DNA from: Arcobacter_B sp049472135
Lineage (GTDB): Bacteria > Campylobacterota > Campylobacteria > Campylobacterales > Arcobacteraceae
Length of the DNA stretch: 64,000 bases
Assembly (NCBI RefSeq): GCF_049472135.1
Contig: NZ_JBMOVV010000001.1
Span: 1 to 64,000, forward strand
Reading direction: 5' to 3'
Under the pieces are notes generated by a model, which did not search any database, was not told where the DNA came from, and worked only from the letters and a program-made list of their open reading frames with translations. Positions 38,935-47,202 of this stretch are shown in pieces. Within the stretch, counting starts at the first letter, position 1, and every line of letters starts with the position of its first letter. A program made the translations under genes and the position numbers.

Positions 38935-39585
38935 TTATTTTTGAGAGTTAAGTCTTGATTGATACTCTTGAGGATGTTTACAAACAGGACATGTTTTTAG
39001 GGCTTTTTTACCTCTGTGAACATGACCACACACTTCACAGATCCACTCTTCTTCCTCTTCACTTTCAAACTCTTTGCCACTTTCAAGTCTATCTTTTAGT
39101 CTTCTATACATGTTTTCATGTTCAATTTCAATTTTTCCAATCATATCTAACATTCTTGAAATGTCTTTATGACCTTCTTCTTTTGCAACTTTTGCAAAGT
39201 CTGGATACATAGTAATGTTTTCATAGCTTTCACCATCTATTGCAATTTGAAGATTCTCAACTGTATCTCCAAACTCTTTGTCATAGTTTAGAACATTATA
39301 AGCTTTTAATTCTAGTTGAGCATGTTTTTTCTCATTATTAGCTGCTCTTTGGAAGTGTTCAGCAATATCTCTATAACCTTCTTTCTGAGCAATTTTTGCA
39401 AAATATTCATACTTATTTCTTGCCATTGACTCACCAGCAAAAGCTTTCATTAAGACAACAGAAGTTAAGTCCTCTGTAATACAGTCCATTTTTTTACCAC
39501 AGCAGTGAAGTTCTCCTCCACCAACTTTTGATAATTCAACCTCATTGCCACATACACTACATTTATAACTTTCATATTGTCTCAT
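38935..39585 (-). CDS. Desulforubrerythrin-type peroxide reductase
   Basis: 216 residues in three modules: a desulforedoxin-like N-terminus (YKCSVCGNEVEL and ELHCCGKKMD, four Cys), a ferritin-like diiron four-helix domain (about 45-170, AGESMARNKYEYFA and EIEHENMYRRL), and a rubredoxin C-terminus (CEVCGHVHRG and CPVCKHPQEY). This matches Campylobacter jejuni desulforubrerythrin. It reduces hydrogen peroxide in the cytoplasm. It is a tandem paralogue of the gene at 39660, 74 bases away. Confidence 0.93.
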   Translation of the reverse strand: MRQYESYKCSVCGNEVELSKVGGGELHCCGKKMDCITEDLTSVVLMKAFAGESMARNKYEYFAKIAQKEGYRDIAEHFQRAANNEKKHAQLELKAYNVLNYDKEFGDTVENLQIAIDGESYENITMYPDFAKVAKEEGHKDISRMLDMIGKIEIEHENMYRRLKDRLESGKEFESEEEEEWICEVCGHVHRGKKALKTCPVCKHPQEYQSRLNSQK

Positions 39586-39659
39586 TTGTATCTCCTTGAA
39601 ATTTTAATTGGTATTATTCTAACATTTAAAATTTAATTTGTTATTAACTAAAAGAGTTT

Positions 39660-40322
39660 TTATCCTACAGTTACGTCTTTATTTCTTTTTTTGAAATACT
39701 CTTTTTCAACTCTACATAATGGACAAGCACCTGGAGGTTTTTTCCCTCTATGAACATGACCACAAACTTCACATACCCATTCTTCTTCAGTATCTGATTC
39801 TAAGAAACCTTCATCAATTAAAGCTTGTTTTAACTCTAAGTATTCATTTTCATGTTCAACTTCTACTTTTCCAATAGCTTTAAACATTCTAGCAATCTCT
39901 TTTAATCCTTCTTCTTTTGCAATTGATTCAAAGTTAGGGTACATCTCTTCATGCTCGTATTTTTCACCATCTGCTGCATATTGAATGTTTTTCTTTGTTG
40001 AATCTAATTCTACATTATTTACTAATTTATTATATGCTTTAAATTCTGCCATTGCATGGTACTTTTCATTATCAGCAGCTTCTTGGAAGAATCTTGCAAT
40101 TCTATGTAATCCTTCTTCAAATGCAACTTCGGCAAAAAATTCATATTTATTTCTAGCTTGTGATTCTCCAGCAAAAGCTTTCATTAAGTTAACAGCTGTT
40201 AAATTTTCTGTAATCATTTCCATTTCAGTTCCACAGCAAGATAATTTTGCATTTGTTCCTGTTTCTTGTACTTCTACTTCACATCCACATGTGTTACATT
40301 TGTAAGTTTCGTATTGTCTCAT
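39660..40322 (-). CDS. Desulforubrerythrin-type peroxide reductase (paralogue)
   Basis: 220 residues with the same three modules: N-terminal desulforedoxin (YKCNTCGCEVEV and LSCCGTEM), diiron domain (AGESQARNKYEFFAEVA) and C-terminal rubredoxin (CEVCGHVHRGKKPPGACPLC). It is close to its neighbour yet clearly diverged in the helices. It has an upstream TATAAT and is divergent from a PerR-like regulator, which probably controls it. Confidence 0.93.
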   Translation of the reverse strand: MRQYETYKCNTCGCEVEVQETGTNAKLSCCGTEMEMITENLTAVNLMKAFAGESQARNKYEFFAEVAFEEGLHRIARFFQEAADNEKYHAMAEFKAYNKLVNNVELDSTKKNIQYAADGEKYEHEEMYPNFESIAKEEGLKEIARMFKAIGKVEVEHENEYLELKQALIDEGFLESDTEEEWVCEVCGHVHRGKKPPGACPLCRVEKEYFKKRNKDVTVG

Positions 40323-40380
40323 AATTTAAATCCTTTAGTTAATATAATTTTTCTATGGAAAATTTTTTTCCGTTGAAGAA

Positions 40381-40386
40381 ATTATA
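40381..40386 (-). promoter_or_regulatory. -10 box of the upstream rubrerythrin gene
   Basis: TATAAT on the minus strand, about 58 bases before the ATG. The AT-rich divergent region (40323-40545) is where a PerR operator would be expected, but I cannot define one. Confidence 0.5.
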
Positions 40387-40435
40387 GTACAATTAACCTT
40401 AAAGGAAAATTATTCTCGTTTAATAAATTTTATGA

Positions 40436-40441
40436 TATAAT
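40436..40441 (+). promoter_or_regulatory. -10 box candidate for perR
   Basis: TATAAT in TATGATATAATTTC, facing the perR gene and about 105 bases before its ATG. A second candidate (TTGACA at 40469) lies closer; which is used cannot be told. Confidence 0.4.
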
Positions 40442-40545
40442 TTCTTTAATAAAAAATATGTATATAGTTTTGACAAGATTATATATGTAAATTATGTGAA
40501 ATTAAATGATATATATTGTATTATTTCACGAAAGGAAGAGAAACT

Positions 40546-40950
40546 ATGACAAATTATACAAGTTTATTAAAAGATTATGATTTAAAAGTTACTCCTCAAA
40601 GAGTAGCTATAGTGGAAGAACTATATATGAATGGTCATATGAATATTGATGATTTATATAAAAAACTATTAGAAAAATTTCCATCTATATCTCTAGCAAC
40701 TATTTATAAAAATATTAATGCAATGGTTGAAAAAGTATTTCTTTCAGAAGTAAAAATACCAAATGCTAAATCAGTTTATGAATTAGTTAAAGAAGAACAT
40801 GCCCATATGGTTTGTTCATCATGTGGTCATATAGAAGATGTGATAGTAAATAGCTCTAATATTTTAGAAGAAGCTACTGTAAAGAGTAATTTTAAAATTC
40901 AAAGCGCTGAAATAGTGCTAAGTGGACTTTGTCCAAAATGTTCAAAATAG
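40546..40950 (+). CDS. perR: Fur-family peroxide-responsive regulator (PerR-like)
   Basis: 134 residues. The N-terminal winged helix (YDLKVTPQRVAIVEELY) and the metal-binding half (EEHAHMVCSSCGHIED, with CPKC at the C-terminus for structural zinc) identify the Fur family. PerR is favoured over Fur by the divergent rubrerythrins. The ATG at 40546 follows AAAGGAAG; an in-frame GTG/TTG start 30 bases upstream lacks a ribosome binding site. Confidence 0.88.
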   Translation: MTNYTSLLKDYDLKVTPQRVAIVEELYMNGHMNIDDLYKKLLEKFPSISLATIYKNINAMVEKVFLSEVKIPNAKSVYELVKEEHAHMVCSSCGHIEDVIVNSSNILEEATVKSNFKIQSAEIVLSGLCPKCSK

Positions 40951-40974
40951 TTTAGCTTAAGCTAAACTATTTTG
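40943..40974. terminator. Perfect palindrome terminator shared by perR and the antiporter gene
   Basis: A 32-bp perfect palindrome with CAAAATAGTTTAGCTT as left arm. Both stop codons, perR TAG (40948-40950) and the antiporter's (40957-40959), lie inside it. Confidence 0.85.
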
Positions 40975-41877
40975 GATTACTAATCCTAATACAACTAGTA
41001 AAACAATTCCTGCACTTTTATTATAAAGTTTATTTGCTGTAATAAATACTAACATTAAAGATAATATAACTGCTGCTGCTATATCAAAGAAGTTTAAATT
41101 TAAATCTACATTTAAAGGGTTTAAAATTGAAGCTAGTCCTAACACCATTGTAAAGTTAGCAACATTTGATCCAATAATATTACCAATTGCTAAATCAGCA
41201 TTATTATTCATAGCTGACTTAATAGAAATAGTAAGTTCTGGTAACGATGTACCAAATGCTACAAGGAATAGTCCAATAATCCATTCACTTATTCCAAACT
41301 CTCTTGCAATATTTCCTGCACTGTCAATTGCAAAATCAGCACCACCAACTACAAATACAAATCCTACAAGAAGTAATGCAGATGTTTTTCCCCATGCAAA
41401 TTTCTCTTTTGCTAACTCTTCATCAATCTCTTCTACTTGATTTGAACTAATTAGGAAGATTAAATATGCAGCCATTAATAATAAGAATAAAACACCATCA
41501 ACAATATTTATTTGACCATCTAATCCCATAAGAATAAACACTAATATTGGGAATAAAGCCCATGCTGAATCTTTTGCAAAAAGGTCTCTTTCCGGTGAGA
41601 TTTTTTTGGCAAGTAAAAATACTGCTCCTAAAACTAAAGCAATATTAAAAATTGTACTTCCAATTACATTTGCAACTGCAATATCTGCACTTCCTTTCAT
41701 AGATGCTGACATAGATACTGCCATTTCAGGTAGTGATGTTCCAAGTGCAATTAAAGTTGCACCAATTACAAAGTGTGAAATATTATAATGAAGTGCAATC
41801 TTTTCACTTTGTTCGATAATAAAATCAGCACCATAAATAAGTGCAGCCATTGCTACTGTAAAAATTATAAAATCCAT
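40957..41877 (-). CDS. Calcium/sodium antiporter (CaCA family, YrbG-like)
   Basis: 306 residues, two homologous five-helix halves. The alpha repeats are ATLIALGTSLPEMAVS (about 40-55) and LVAFGTSLPELTIS (about 205-218), each followed by N-IGS stretches (VANVIGSTIFNIA, IGNIIGSNVANFT). It exchanges calcium for sodium or protons in the inner membrane. It begins right after the ybeY stop without spacing. Confidence 0.93.
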   Translation of the reverse strand: MDFIIFTVAMAALIYGADFIIEQSEKIALHYNISHFVIGATLIALGTSLPEMAVSMSASMKGSADIAVANVIGSTIFNIALVLGAVFLLAKKISPERDLFAKDSAWALFPILVFILMGLDGQINIVDGVLFLLLMAAYLIFLISSNQVEEIDEELAKEKFAWGKTSALLLVGFVFVVGGADFAIDSAGNIAREFGISEWIIGLFLVAFGTSLPELTISIKSAMNNNADLAIGNIIGSNVANFTMVLGLASILNPLNVDLNLNFFDIAAAVILSLMLVFITANKLYNKSAGIVLLVVLGLVIQNSLA

Positions 41878-42297
41878 TTATGAATTCCTTACTATTAAAC
41901 TTTTTGGTAGATTAAATTTATTAATCAGTTCCTCTTCTTTATCTCTATGCTCACCATTATCAACTTCATGGTCAAATCCAACTAAATGTAGTAATCCATG
42001 AATAAAAAGAAGGAAAAACTCTTCTTCTTTTGTATGACCATATTCATTAGCTTTATCTATAACAAACTCTTCTGAAATAACAATAGAACCAACTGGCATA
42101 TTAGGCATATCAAACTCTAAAGGGAAACTTAATACATCTGTTGGTTTATTTATATTTCTATGTTCATTATTTAGCTCTTGAATCTCATCATTGTTTGTAA
42201 TAATTAGTTCAATGTCTTTTGATGTTACACATGAGGCTATCTCTTCAAGTTTTGATAAGTCAAACTCTAAAGAGGAGTTGTTTTCAATATCTATCAT
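41878..42297 (-). CDS. ybeY: Endoribonuclease YbeY
   Basis: 139 residues. The zinc motif HGLLHLVGFDH (about 110-120) and NEHRNINKPTDVLSFPLE identify YbeY, needed for 16S rRNA 3' maturation and ribosome quality control. It is 70 bases after radA and abuts the antiporter gene. Confidence 0.96.
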   Translation of the reverse strand: MIDIENNSSLEFDLSKLEEIASCVTSKDIELIITNNDEIQELNNEHRNINKPTDVLSFPLEFDMPNMPVGSIVISEEFVIDKANEYGHTKEEEFFLLFIHGLLHLVGFDHEVDNGEHRDKEEELINKFNLPKSLIVRNS

Positions 42298-42367
42298 TCT
42301 TTTCCCTTTTAATTTGCGCGATTGTATCTAAGTTTTGCAAATTAAAAGATAAAAGAAAAAAATTAGT

Positions 42368-43717
42368 TTAAAATAGTTCTATCATTTTTGGTACTTCATC
42401 AACAGGGAAGCATTTTAGTTTTAAAGCTAAGTTAGGTTTTTGGGAGATTACAGCTTTTTTAATACCTTGGGCTTGGGCTTCTTTTAGTCTCATATCCATA
42501 GAGTATACATCTTTGATTTCACCAGTAAGTGAAACTTCTCCAATAAATACAGACTCTTTTGAAATAGGTCTATCTCTAAAAGAGGAAATAATAGCTGCAA
42601 CAACTGCTAAATCAGCAGAGCTTTCTTTGATTTTAATACCACCACTTATATTTATAAATACATCATAATGATTTAATGGTAAATCAATTTTCTTTTCAAG
42701 TAGGGCTAAAAGCATATTTAATCTATTTACATCAAAACCAGTTGCACTTCTTTTTGGATTTGGGTATGTTGATTCTGTAACTAATGCTTGAACTTCAAGA
42801 ATTAAAGCACGAGAGCCTTCCATTGAGACAGTTAGGGCTGAACCACTTTGGGCTTTTGTTTTATCAAAGAATTTTGAGGCAATATCTTTTGCACTAACTA
42901 GTCCTTCTTGTGTCATCTCAAAAATACCAATTTCAGAAGTTGAACCAAATCTATTTTTAAAACCTCTTAGCATTCTAAGCTCTTTTGAAGCCTCTCCTTC
43001 AAAATATAAAACTGTATCAACCATATGCTCTAATACTCTAGGTCCTGCAATACTTCCATCTTTTGTAATATGTCCAATAATAAACATAGCTATATCAGAC
43101 TCTTTTGCCTTTCTCATAAGTTCAAAAGTAATCTCTCTAACTTGACTTACACTTCCTGGGGCTGATGTTAGGTTTGATGAATAAATAGTTTGAATAGAGT
43201 CAATAATACATACTTCATAATCTTGTCTAAGAAGTTCATCTTGTATCTCTTCAAGTTTGATTTCACTTAGTAAAAACATATTGGCATTATTAGCTTCAAG
43301 TCTATTAGCTCGAAGTTTTATTTGACCAGCACTCTCTTCTCCTGAAACATATAAAACTTTTTTCCCAGACGAAGCGATACTTCCTGCAACCTTTAAAAGT
43401 AAAGTAGATTTTCCTACTCCTGGGCTTCCACCAATTAATGTTAAACTTCCAGGAACAATACCTCCACCTAAAACTAAATCAAACTCTTCATTATATGAAC
43501 TAAATCTTGTAACATCATCTTGAACAATCTCTGTAATTGGCTTTGCTTTTGAAGCCGTATTTATTACTTTTGAAGTTTGCTTTATAACCTCTTGCTGTTC
43601 TTGATTCAACTCTATAAAGCTATCCCAACCTCCACAATTAGGACATTTTCCTAACCATTTTGTTGATTGTTCTCCACAGTGTTGGCACTCAAATAGTGTT
43701 TTTTTCTTTTTAGCCAT
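42368..43717 (-). CDS. radA: DNA repair protein RadA
   Basis: 449 residues. An N-terminal zinc finger (CQHCGEQSTKWLGKCPNCGG), Walker A GGSPGVGKSTLLLK (about 90-103), the RadA-specific KNRFG motif and a Lon-like C-terminal domain are all present. It is a RecA-like helicase that processes recombination branches. It has a TATAAT promoter (rc of 43745-43750). Confidence 0.96.
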   Translation of the reverse strand: MAKKKKTLFECQHCGEQSTKWLGKCPNCGGWDSFIELNQEQQEVIKQTSKVINTASKAKPITEIVQDDVTRFSSYNEEFDLVLGGGIVPGSLTLIGGSPGVGKSTLLLKVAGSIASSGKKVLYVSGEESAGQIKLRANRLEANNANMFLLSEIKLEEIQDELLRQDYEVCIIDSIQTIYSSNLTSAPGSVSQVREITFELMRKAKESDIAMFIIGHITKDGSIAGPRVLEHMVDTVLYFEGEASKELRMLRGFKNRFGSTSEIGIFEMTQEGLVSAKDIASKFFDKTKAQSGSALTVSMEGSRALILEVQALVTESTYPNPKRSATGFDVNRLNMLLALLEKKIDLPLNHYDVFINISGGIKIKESSADLAVVAAIISSFRDRPISKESVFIGEVSLTGEIKDVYSMDMRLKEAQAQGIKKAVISQKPNLALKLKCFPVDEVPKMIELF

Positions 43718-43744
43718 ATTTTTTCCTATTTAAATATTAATGCA

Positions 43745-43750
43745 ATTATA
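43745..43750 (-). promoter_or_regulatory. -10 box of radA
   Basis: TATAAT on the minus strand, 28 bases before the radA ATG. A second, plus-strand -10 (43798-43803) serves the divergent RNase H-like gene. Confidence 0.55.
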
Positions 43751-43797
43751 ATCAAAAAAATTTAAGATATAAAAAAATATATCAGAATGTAATAAAT

Positions 43798-43803
43798 TAT
43801 GAT
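43798..43803 (+). promoter_or_regulatory. -10 box of the RNase H-like gene
   Basis: TATGAT (or the overlapping TAAAAT at 43803-43808). It overlaps an ATG (43799) that could be mistaken for the start. Confidence 0.45.
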
Positions 43804-43837
43804 AAAATCCCATTTGATTTTAGTAAAAAGGCTTGTT

Positions 43838-44305
43838 TTGGAACTTTTTTGTGATGGTAGTGTTAATCCTCAAATGAAAATAGGCTTTGGGGCTTATTTT
43901 ATTTTAGATGAGGCAAGTTCTATTCAAGATATTAAAATAAAAAAATTTGAAGATACATCATCAACAAAACTAGAATTAGAAGTTTTGTTATGGGCTTTAA
44001 AAGATGAAAATATAAAAGATAATCCAATTAAAGTTTATACGGATTGTCAAAATATTTTGAGTTTATTAAAAAGAAGAGATAAGCTTGAAAAAAATGATTT
44101 TAAAACAGCTACAAATAAAATAGTTAATAATAGAATTTTATATAAAGAATTTTATTCAATGCTAGATAAAAATAATATAGAGTTTATCAAAGTCGAAGGT
44201 CATAAAAAATCAAGTAAAAAAGATGAAATTGATAAAGCTTTTAATCTTGTAGACAAAAGTTCAAGAAAAGCTTTAAGAGAGTATATTAAAGGAGAAAATA
44301 AATGA
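43838..44305 (+). CDS. RNase H-like protein
   Basis: 155 residues from a TTG. The RNase H fold is suggested by LELFCDGSVNPQMKIGFGAY (first Asp), a Glu in TSSTKLELEVLLWAL, the third acidic residue in VYTDCQN and an Asp in the closing helix EIDKAFNLVD, with VEGHKKSSKKDE before it as in RNase HI. It may degrade RNA in RNA-DNA hybrids. AAAGG lies 6 bases before the TTG; an ATG at 43799 lies on the likely -10 box and lacks a ribosome binding site. Confidence 0.75.
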   Translation: MELFCDGSVNPQMKIGFGAYFILDEASSIQDIKIKKFEDTSSTKLELEVLLWALKDENIKDNPIKVYTDCQNILSLLKRRDKLEKNDFKTATNKIVNNRILYKEFYSMLDKNNIEFIKVEGHKKSSKKDEIDKAFNLVDKSSRKALREYIKGENK

Positions 44306-44865
44306 TTATTTATATACATGGATTTGCAAGTAGTGGGTTTGGTTCAAAAGCACAGAAGTTTGTTGAGTATTTTGAAGAAGATATAATAACACCAAGTTTA
44401 TCTAATATCCCAAATTTAGCTATTAATACCTTAGAACAGCTAATAGAAGCTTTTTTAAACAAAGGAGAAAAAGTTAGTTTAATAGGATCTTCTTTAGGAG
44501 GTTTTTATTCAATATACTTAGCAAATAAATATAATTTAAAAGCTGTTTTGATAAATCCAGCAGTAAATCCAATGGAAACTTTAAATAGATATGAAGAAGT
44601 AGAAATGGTTGAGAACTATTATGATAATAGTCGATTTGAATTTACTCATGAACATATAATGTCTCTTGAAAATTATGATGTTTCATATTTAGATAATCCA
44701 ACAAATTTTATGACTTTATTACAAATGGAAGATGAAGTTTTAGATTATGAAGAGGCTGCTTCTAAATTAGAAGAAACAAATTTAGAAATAGAAGAGGGTG
44801 GAAATCACTCTTTTGAGGGAATTGAAAGATATTTTAGAAAAATAGATAGCTTTTTTAATAATTAA
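44302..44865 (+). CDS. YqiA-type esterase (alpha/beta hydrolase)
   Basis: 187 residues, the size of the YqiA/UPF0227 family. MIIYIHGFASSGFGSKA begins the fold, the nucleophile elbow is IGSSLGGFYS (about 60-69), and the catalytic His is in GGNHSFEGIERY near 168. It would hydrolyse short acyl esters. It overlaps the RNase H-like gene by 4 bases and ends in a terminator shared with ftsY. Confidence 0.88.
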   Translation: MIIYIHGFASSGFGSKAQKFVEYFEEDIITPSLSNIPNLAINTLEQLIEAFLNKGEKVSLIGSSLGGFYSIYLANKYNLKAVLINPAVNPMETLNRYEEVEMVENYYDNSRFEFTHEHIMSLENYDVSYLDNPTNFMTLLQMEDEVLDYEEAASKLEETNLEIEEGGNHSFEGIERYFRKIDSFFNN

Positions 44866-44887
44866 AGAGAAGTTTCTCTTTAATTAT
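44858..44887. terminator. Bidirectional terminator between the esterase gene and ftsY
   Basis: Perfect 14-bp stem (ATAATTAAAGAGAA with TTCTCTTTAATTAT) and a 2-base loop. Both stop codons lie inside the arms. Confidence 0.75.
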
Positions 44888-46022
44888 CTTCTGGAGTGTA
44901 GATTTCATCTAAAAGACTATCTACAAAAGCATCAGGGCTAAATTCGATTAAGTCATCTTGTTTCTCACCAATACCAACAAAGAAAATAGGTAATTCAAGT
45001 TGATTTGAGATAGAGAACAATGCACCACCTTTTGCAGTACCATCAAGTTTAGTTACAATAATTCCATCAATACCAACAATTTCATTGAAGGCTTTTGCTT
45101 GAGCAATTGCTGTATTACCTTGTGTACCATCTAAAATCATAAGTTTTTGATGAGGTGCACCATCTAGTGCTTTGCCACAAACTTTTACAATTTTTTTAAG
45201 CTCATTATTTAGGTTTGTTTGTGTTTGAAGTCTACCTGCTGTATCAATAATTACATTATCAATACCTTTTGCAACAGCAGATGAGATTGTATCATAGGCA
45301 ACAGCAGATGAATCATGACCTTGTTTTGTTTTAATAATCGGTACATCTAATTTTCCTGCCCAAGTTGCAAGTTGCTCAATAGCAGCAGCTCTAAATGTAT
45401 CTCCTGCTCCTAAAATTACAGATTCACCTTGCTTTTTAGCTCTATTTGCAAGTTTTGCAATTGTTGTAGTTTTACCTGCACCATTCACTCCAATAATAAG
45501 TCTTGTAAATGGTCTTGGAAGATTAGATAAATCAACATCAGGTGCGTGTTCAAATAACATTACTAATCTATGTCTTAGTTGTTTTCTAGTAATTTCTTCT
45601 GGTAATCCATCCATTGCTTTTTCAATGATTTCGTATTCCATATCTGCTTCAATAAGCATCTCTTCGATATCTTCAAATGCAATTTTTTCTTGTTTTTGAG
45701 GAATTACTGATTTGATATTTCCAAATGTTTTTTCTAATGCTCTTGAAAAGAAGCTTTTCTTTTCTTCTTTCTTAGGTTCCTCTTTAATAGGCTCTTCTTT
45801 TATTTCTTCAACTTCTTGAATCTCTTGAACAGATTCAACTATTTTTTCTTCAATAGTTTCATCTTTTACTATTTCATCCTCTTTAGAAGTTGCATTTTCA
45901 ATAATCTCAGTTTGTTCTTCTTTTACTTCTTGAGCTTCTTCTTTTTCTTGAACTTCTTGAAGTTGTTGCTCTTCTTCTTTTTTAGGTTCTTCTTTTTTCT
46001 TCTTTTTAAAAAAACTAAACAT
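44880..46022 (-). CDS. ftsY: Signal recognition particle receptor FtsY
   Basis: 380 residues. The first 90 residues are Glu/Lys rich (the acidic A domain). The NG domain follows with G1 GVNGAGKTTTIAKLA (about 179-193), GDTFRAAAIEQLATW, DTAGRLQTQTNL and TKLDGTAKGG. It docks ribosome-SRP complexes to the membrane for co-translational insertion. It is 11 bases after the thioredoxin-like lipoprotein gene. Confidence 0.97.
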   Translation of the reverse strand: MFSFFKKKKKEEPKKEEEQQLQEVQEKEEAQEVKEEQTEIIENATSKEDEIVKDETIEEKIVESVQEIQEVEEIKEEPIKEEPKKEEKKSFFSRALEKTFGNIKSVIPQKQEKIAFEDIEEMLIEADMEYEIIEKAMDGLPEEITRKQLRHRLVMLFEHAPDVDLSNLPRPFTRLIIGVNGAGKTTTIAKLANRAKKQGESVILGAGDTFRAAAIEQLATWAGKLDVPIIKTKQGHDSSAVAYDTISSAVAKGIDNVIIDTAGRLQTQTNLNNELKKIVKVCGKALDGAPHQKLMILDGTQGNTAIAQAKAFNEIVGIDGIIVTKLDGTAKGGALFSISNQLELPIFFVGIGEKQDDLIEFSPDAFVDSLLDEIYTPEDN

Positions 46023-46033
46023 TAGTTACCTTT

Positions 46034-46591
46034 TTATTTCTTTAATAATTTATTTATATCAAGTTCCATCATTTCAACTGGAACAATACCCACATATTTT
46101 TGAAAAACTTCGCCATTTTTATCTAGCATAAACATAGTAGGAATAGACTTTATAGGACCTATTTTATCTGACAGTTTAAAGTTTTCAGTTGAGTTTGTAA
46201 CATCATAGTTTATGTTAAACTCTTTTGCAAATTTAGATATTTCTTCATTTGTTTTATCTTTTTCTAGTAAAACAGAAATAACTTTGAACTGACCTTGGTA
46301 TTTTTCTTGTAATGTAATTAAATTTGGAATCTCTGCTTTACATGGTGGACACCAAGTTGCAAAGAAGTTTAATAGTACAATTTGATTAGGATACTCTTTG
46401 ATTTTGTAACTATTTTGTTCATCTAAAATTGTTATTGTTTTATTATCAATTGTCGTAAGGTTAATCGTATTTGACTTTTTACTAACTGTTTCTTTTTGCG
46501 TAACTTCAGATGTTTTTTTCTCTTCAGAACTACAACCAGTAAAGAATAAAATAGATAAAATAGACAAAAATGCCAAGGTTTTAAACTGCAT
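46034..46591 (-). CDS. TlpA-like thioredoxin-fold lipoprotein
   Basis: 185 residues. The lipobox is FFTGCS (Cys about 19) and the active site is WCPPC in LLNFFATWCPPCKAEIPNL. GEVFQKYVGIVP completes the fold. It probably reduces disulfides, for example for cytochrome c maturation, in the periplasm. The ATG at 46591 (after AAAGGAATT) gives a proper signal peptide; the longer reading frame start at 46639 would not. Confidence 0.88.
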   Translation of the reverse strand: MQFKTLAFLSILSILFFTGCSSEEKKTSEVTQKETVSKKSNTINLTTIDNKTITILDEQNSYKIKEYPNQIVLLNFFATWCPPCKAEIPNLITLQEKYQGQFKVISVLLEKDKTNEEISKFAKEFNINYDVTNSTENFKLSDKIGPIKSIPTMFMLDKNGEVFQKYVGIVPVEMMELDINKLLKK

Positions 46592-46652
46592 TTTAATTCC
46601 TTTGGGTAAAATTATTTGTTGGGTTGGAATTTTACCCAAGTGAGGCTTAAAT

Positions 46653-47192
46653 ATGAATGTAAATCACAAAAGTGATTTTAGAAAATCGTGTATTAAAAGA
46701 TTAGAGTTTTCGAGTCGTTTTTCAAAGTTTTATAAAGACAAAATAATTATTAGAAAGTTAGAAAACTTAATTGATAAGAGTAAAGCAAAGAATATATTAT
46801 TGTATATACCTTTAGGAACAGAGGTTGATACAAAACCTTTAATAAATAGATTAAGAAAAGATATAAATAAGAATATTTATGTTCCATATATGCATGAAGA
46901 TAGTTTTAAAATTGTTAAATATAGATTACCTTTACATGGAAAAAAGTTTGGAATAAAAGAACCAAATAATTCTTTTTTCAAAGCACAAAAAATTGATATG
47001 GCTATAGTTCCAGTTGTAGGGGTTGATTCTATAGGTAAGCGTATTGGATTTGGTAAAGGAATGTATGATAGATTTTTTGATAGATTGGGATACAAACCAA
47101 CAATAGTCTTTACTCAATTGACACTTTGTAAAAGCGATAAAATACTCTCAGAAGACCACGATATTCAAGCAGATTATATAATTACTAGTTAA
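46653..47192 (+). CDS. 5-formyltetrahydrofolate cyclo-ligase
   Basis: 179 residues. Signatures: LLYIPLGTEVDTKPL near the start, VPVVGVDSIGKRIGFGKGMYDR (about 116-137; the GxGxGxYD phosphate-binding motif). It converts 5-formyl-THF to methenyl-THF using ATP. It is divergent from the thioredoxin-like gene and 10 bases before rny. Confidence 0.93.
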   Translation: MNVNHKSDFRKSCIKRLEFSSRFSKFYKDKIIIRKLENLIDKSKAKNILLYIPLGTEVDTKPLINRLRKDINKNIYVPYMHEDSFKIVKYRLPLHGKKFGIKEPNNSFFKAQKIDMAIVPVVGVDSIGKRIGFGKGMYDRFFDRLGYKPTIVFTQLTLCKSDKILSEDHDIQADYIITS

Positions 47193-47202
47193 GGTTTAAA
47201 AA

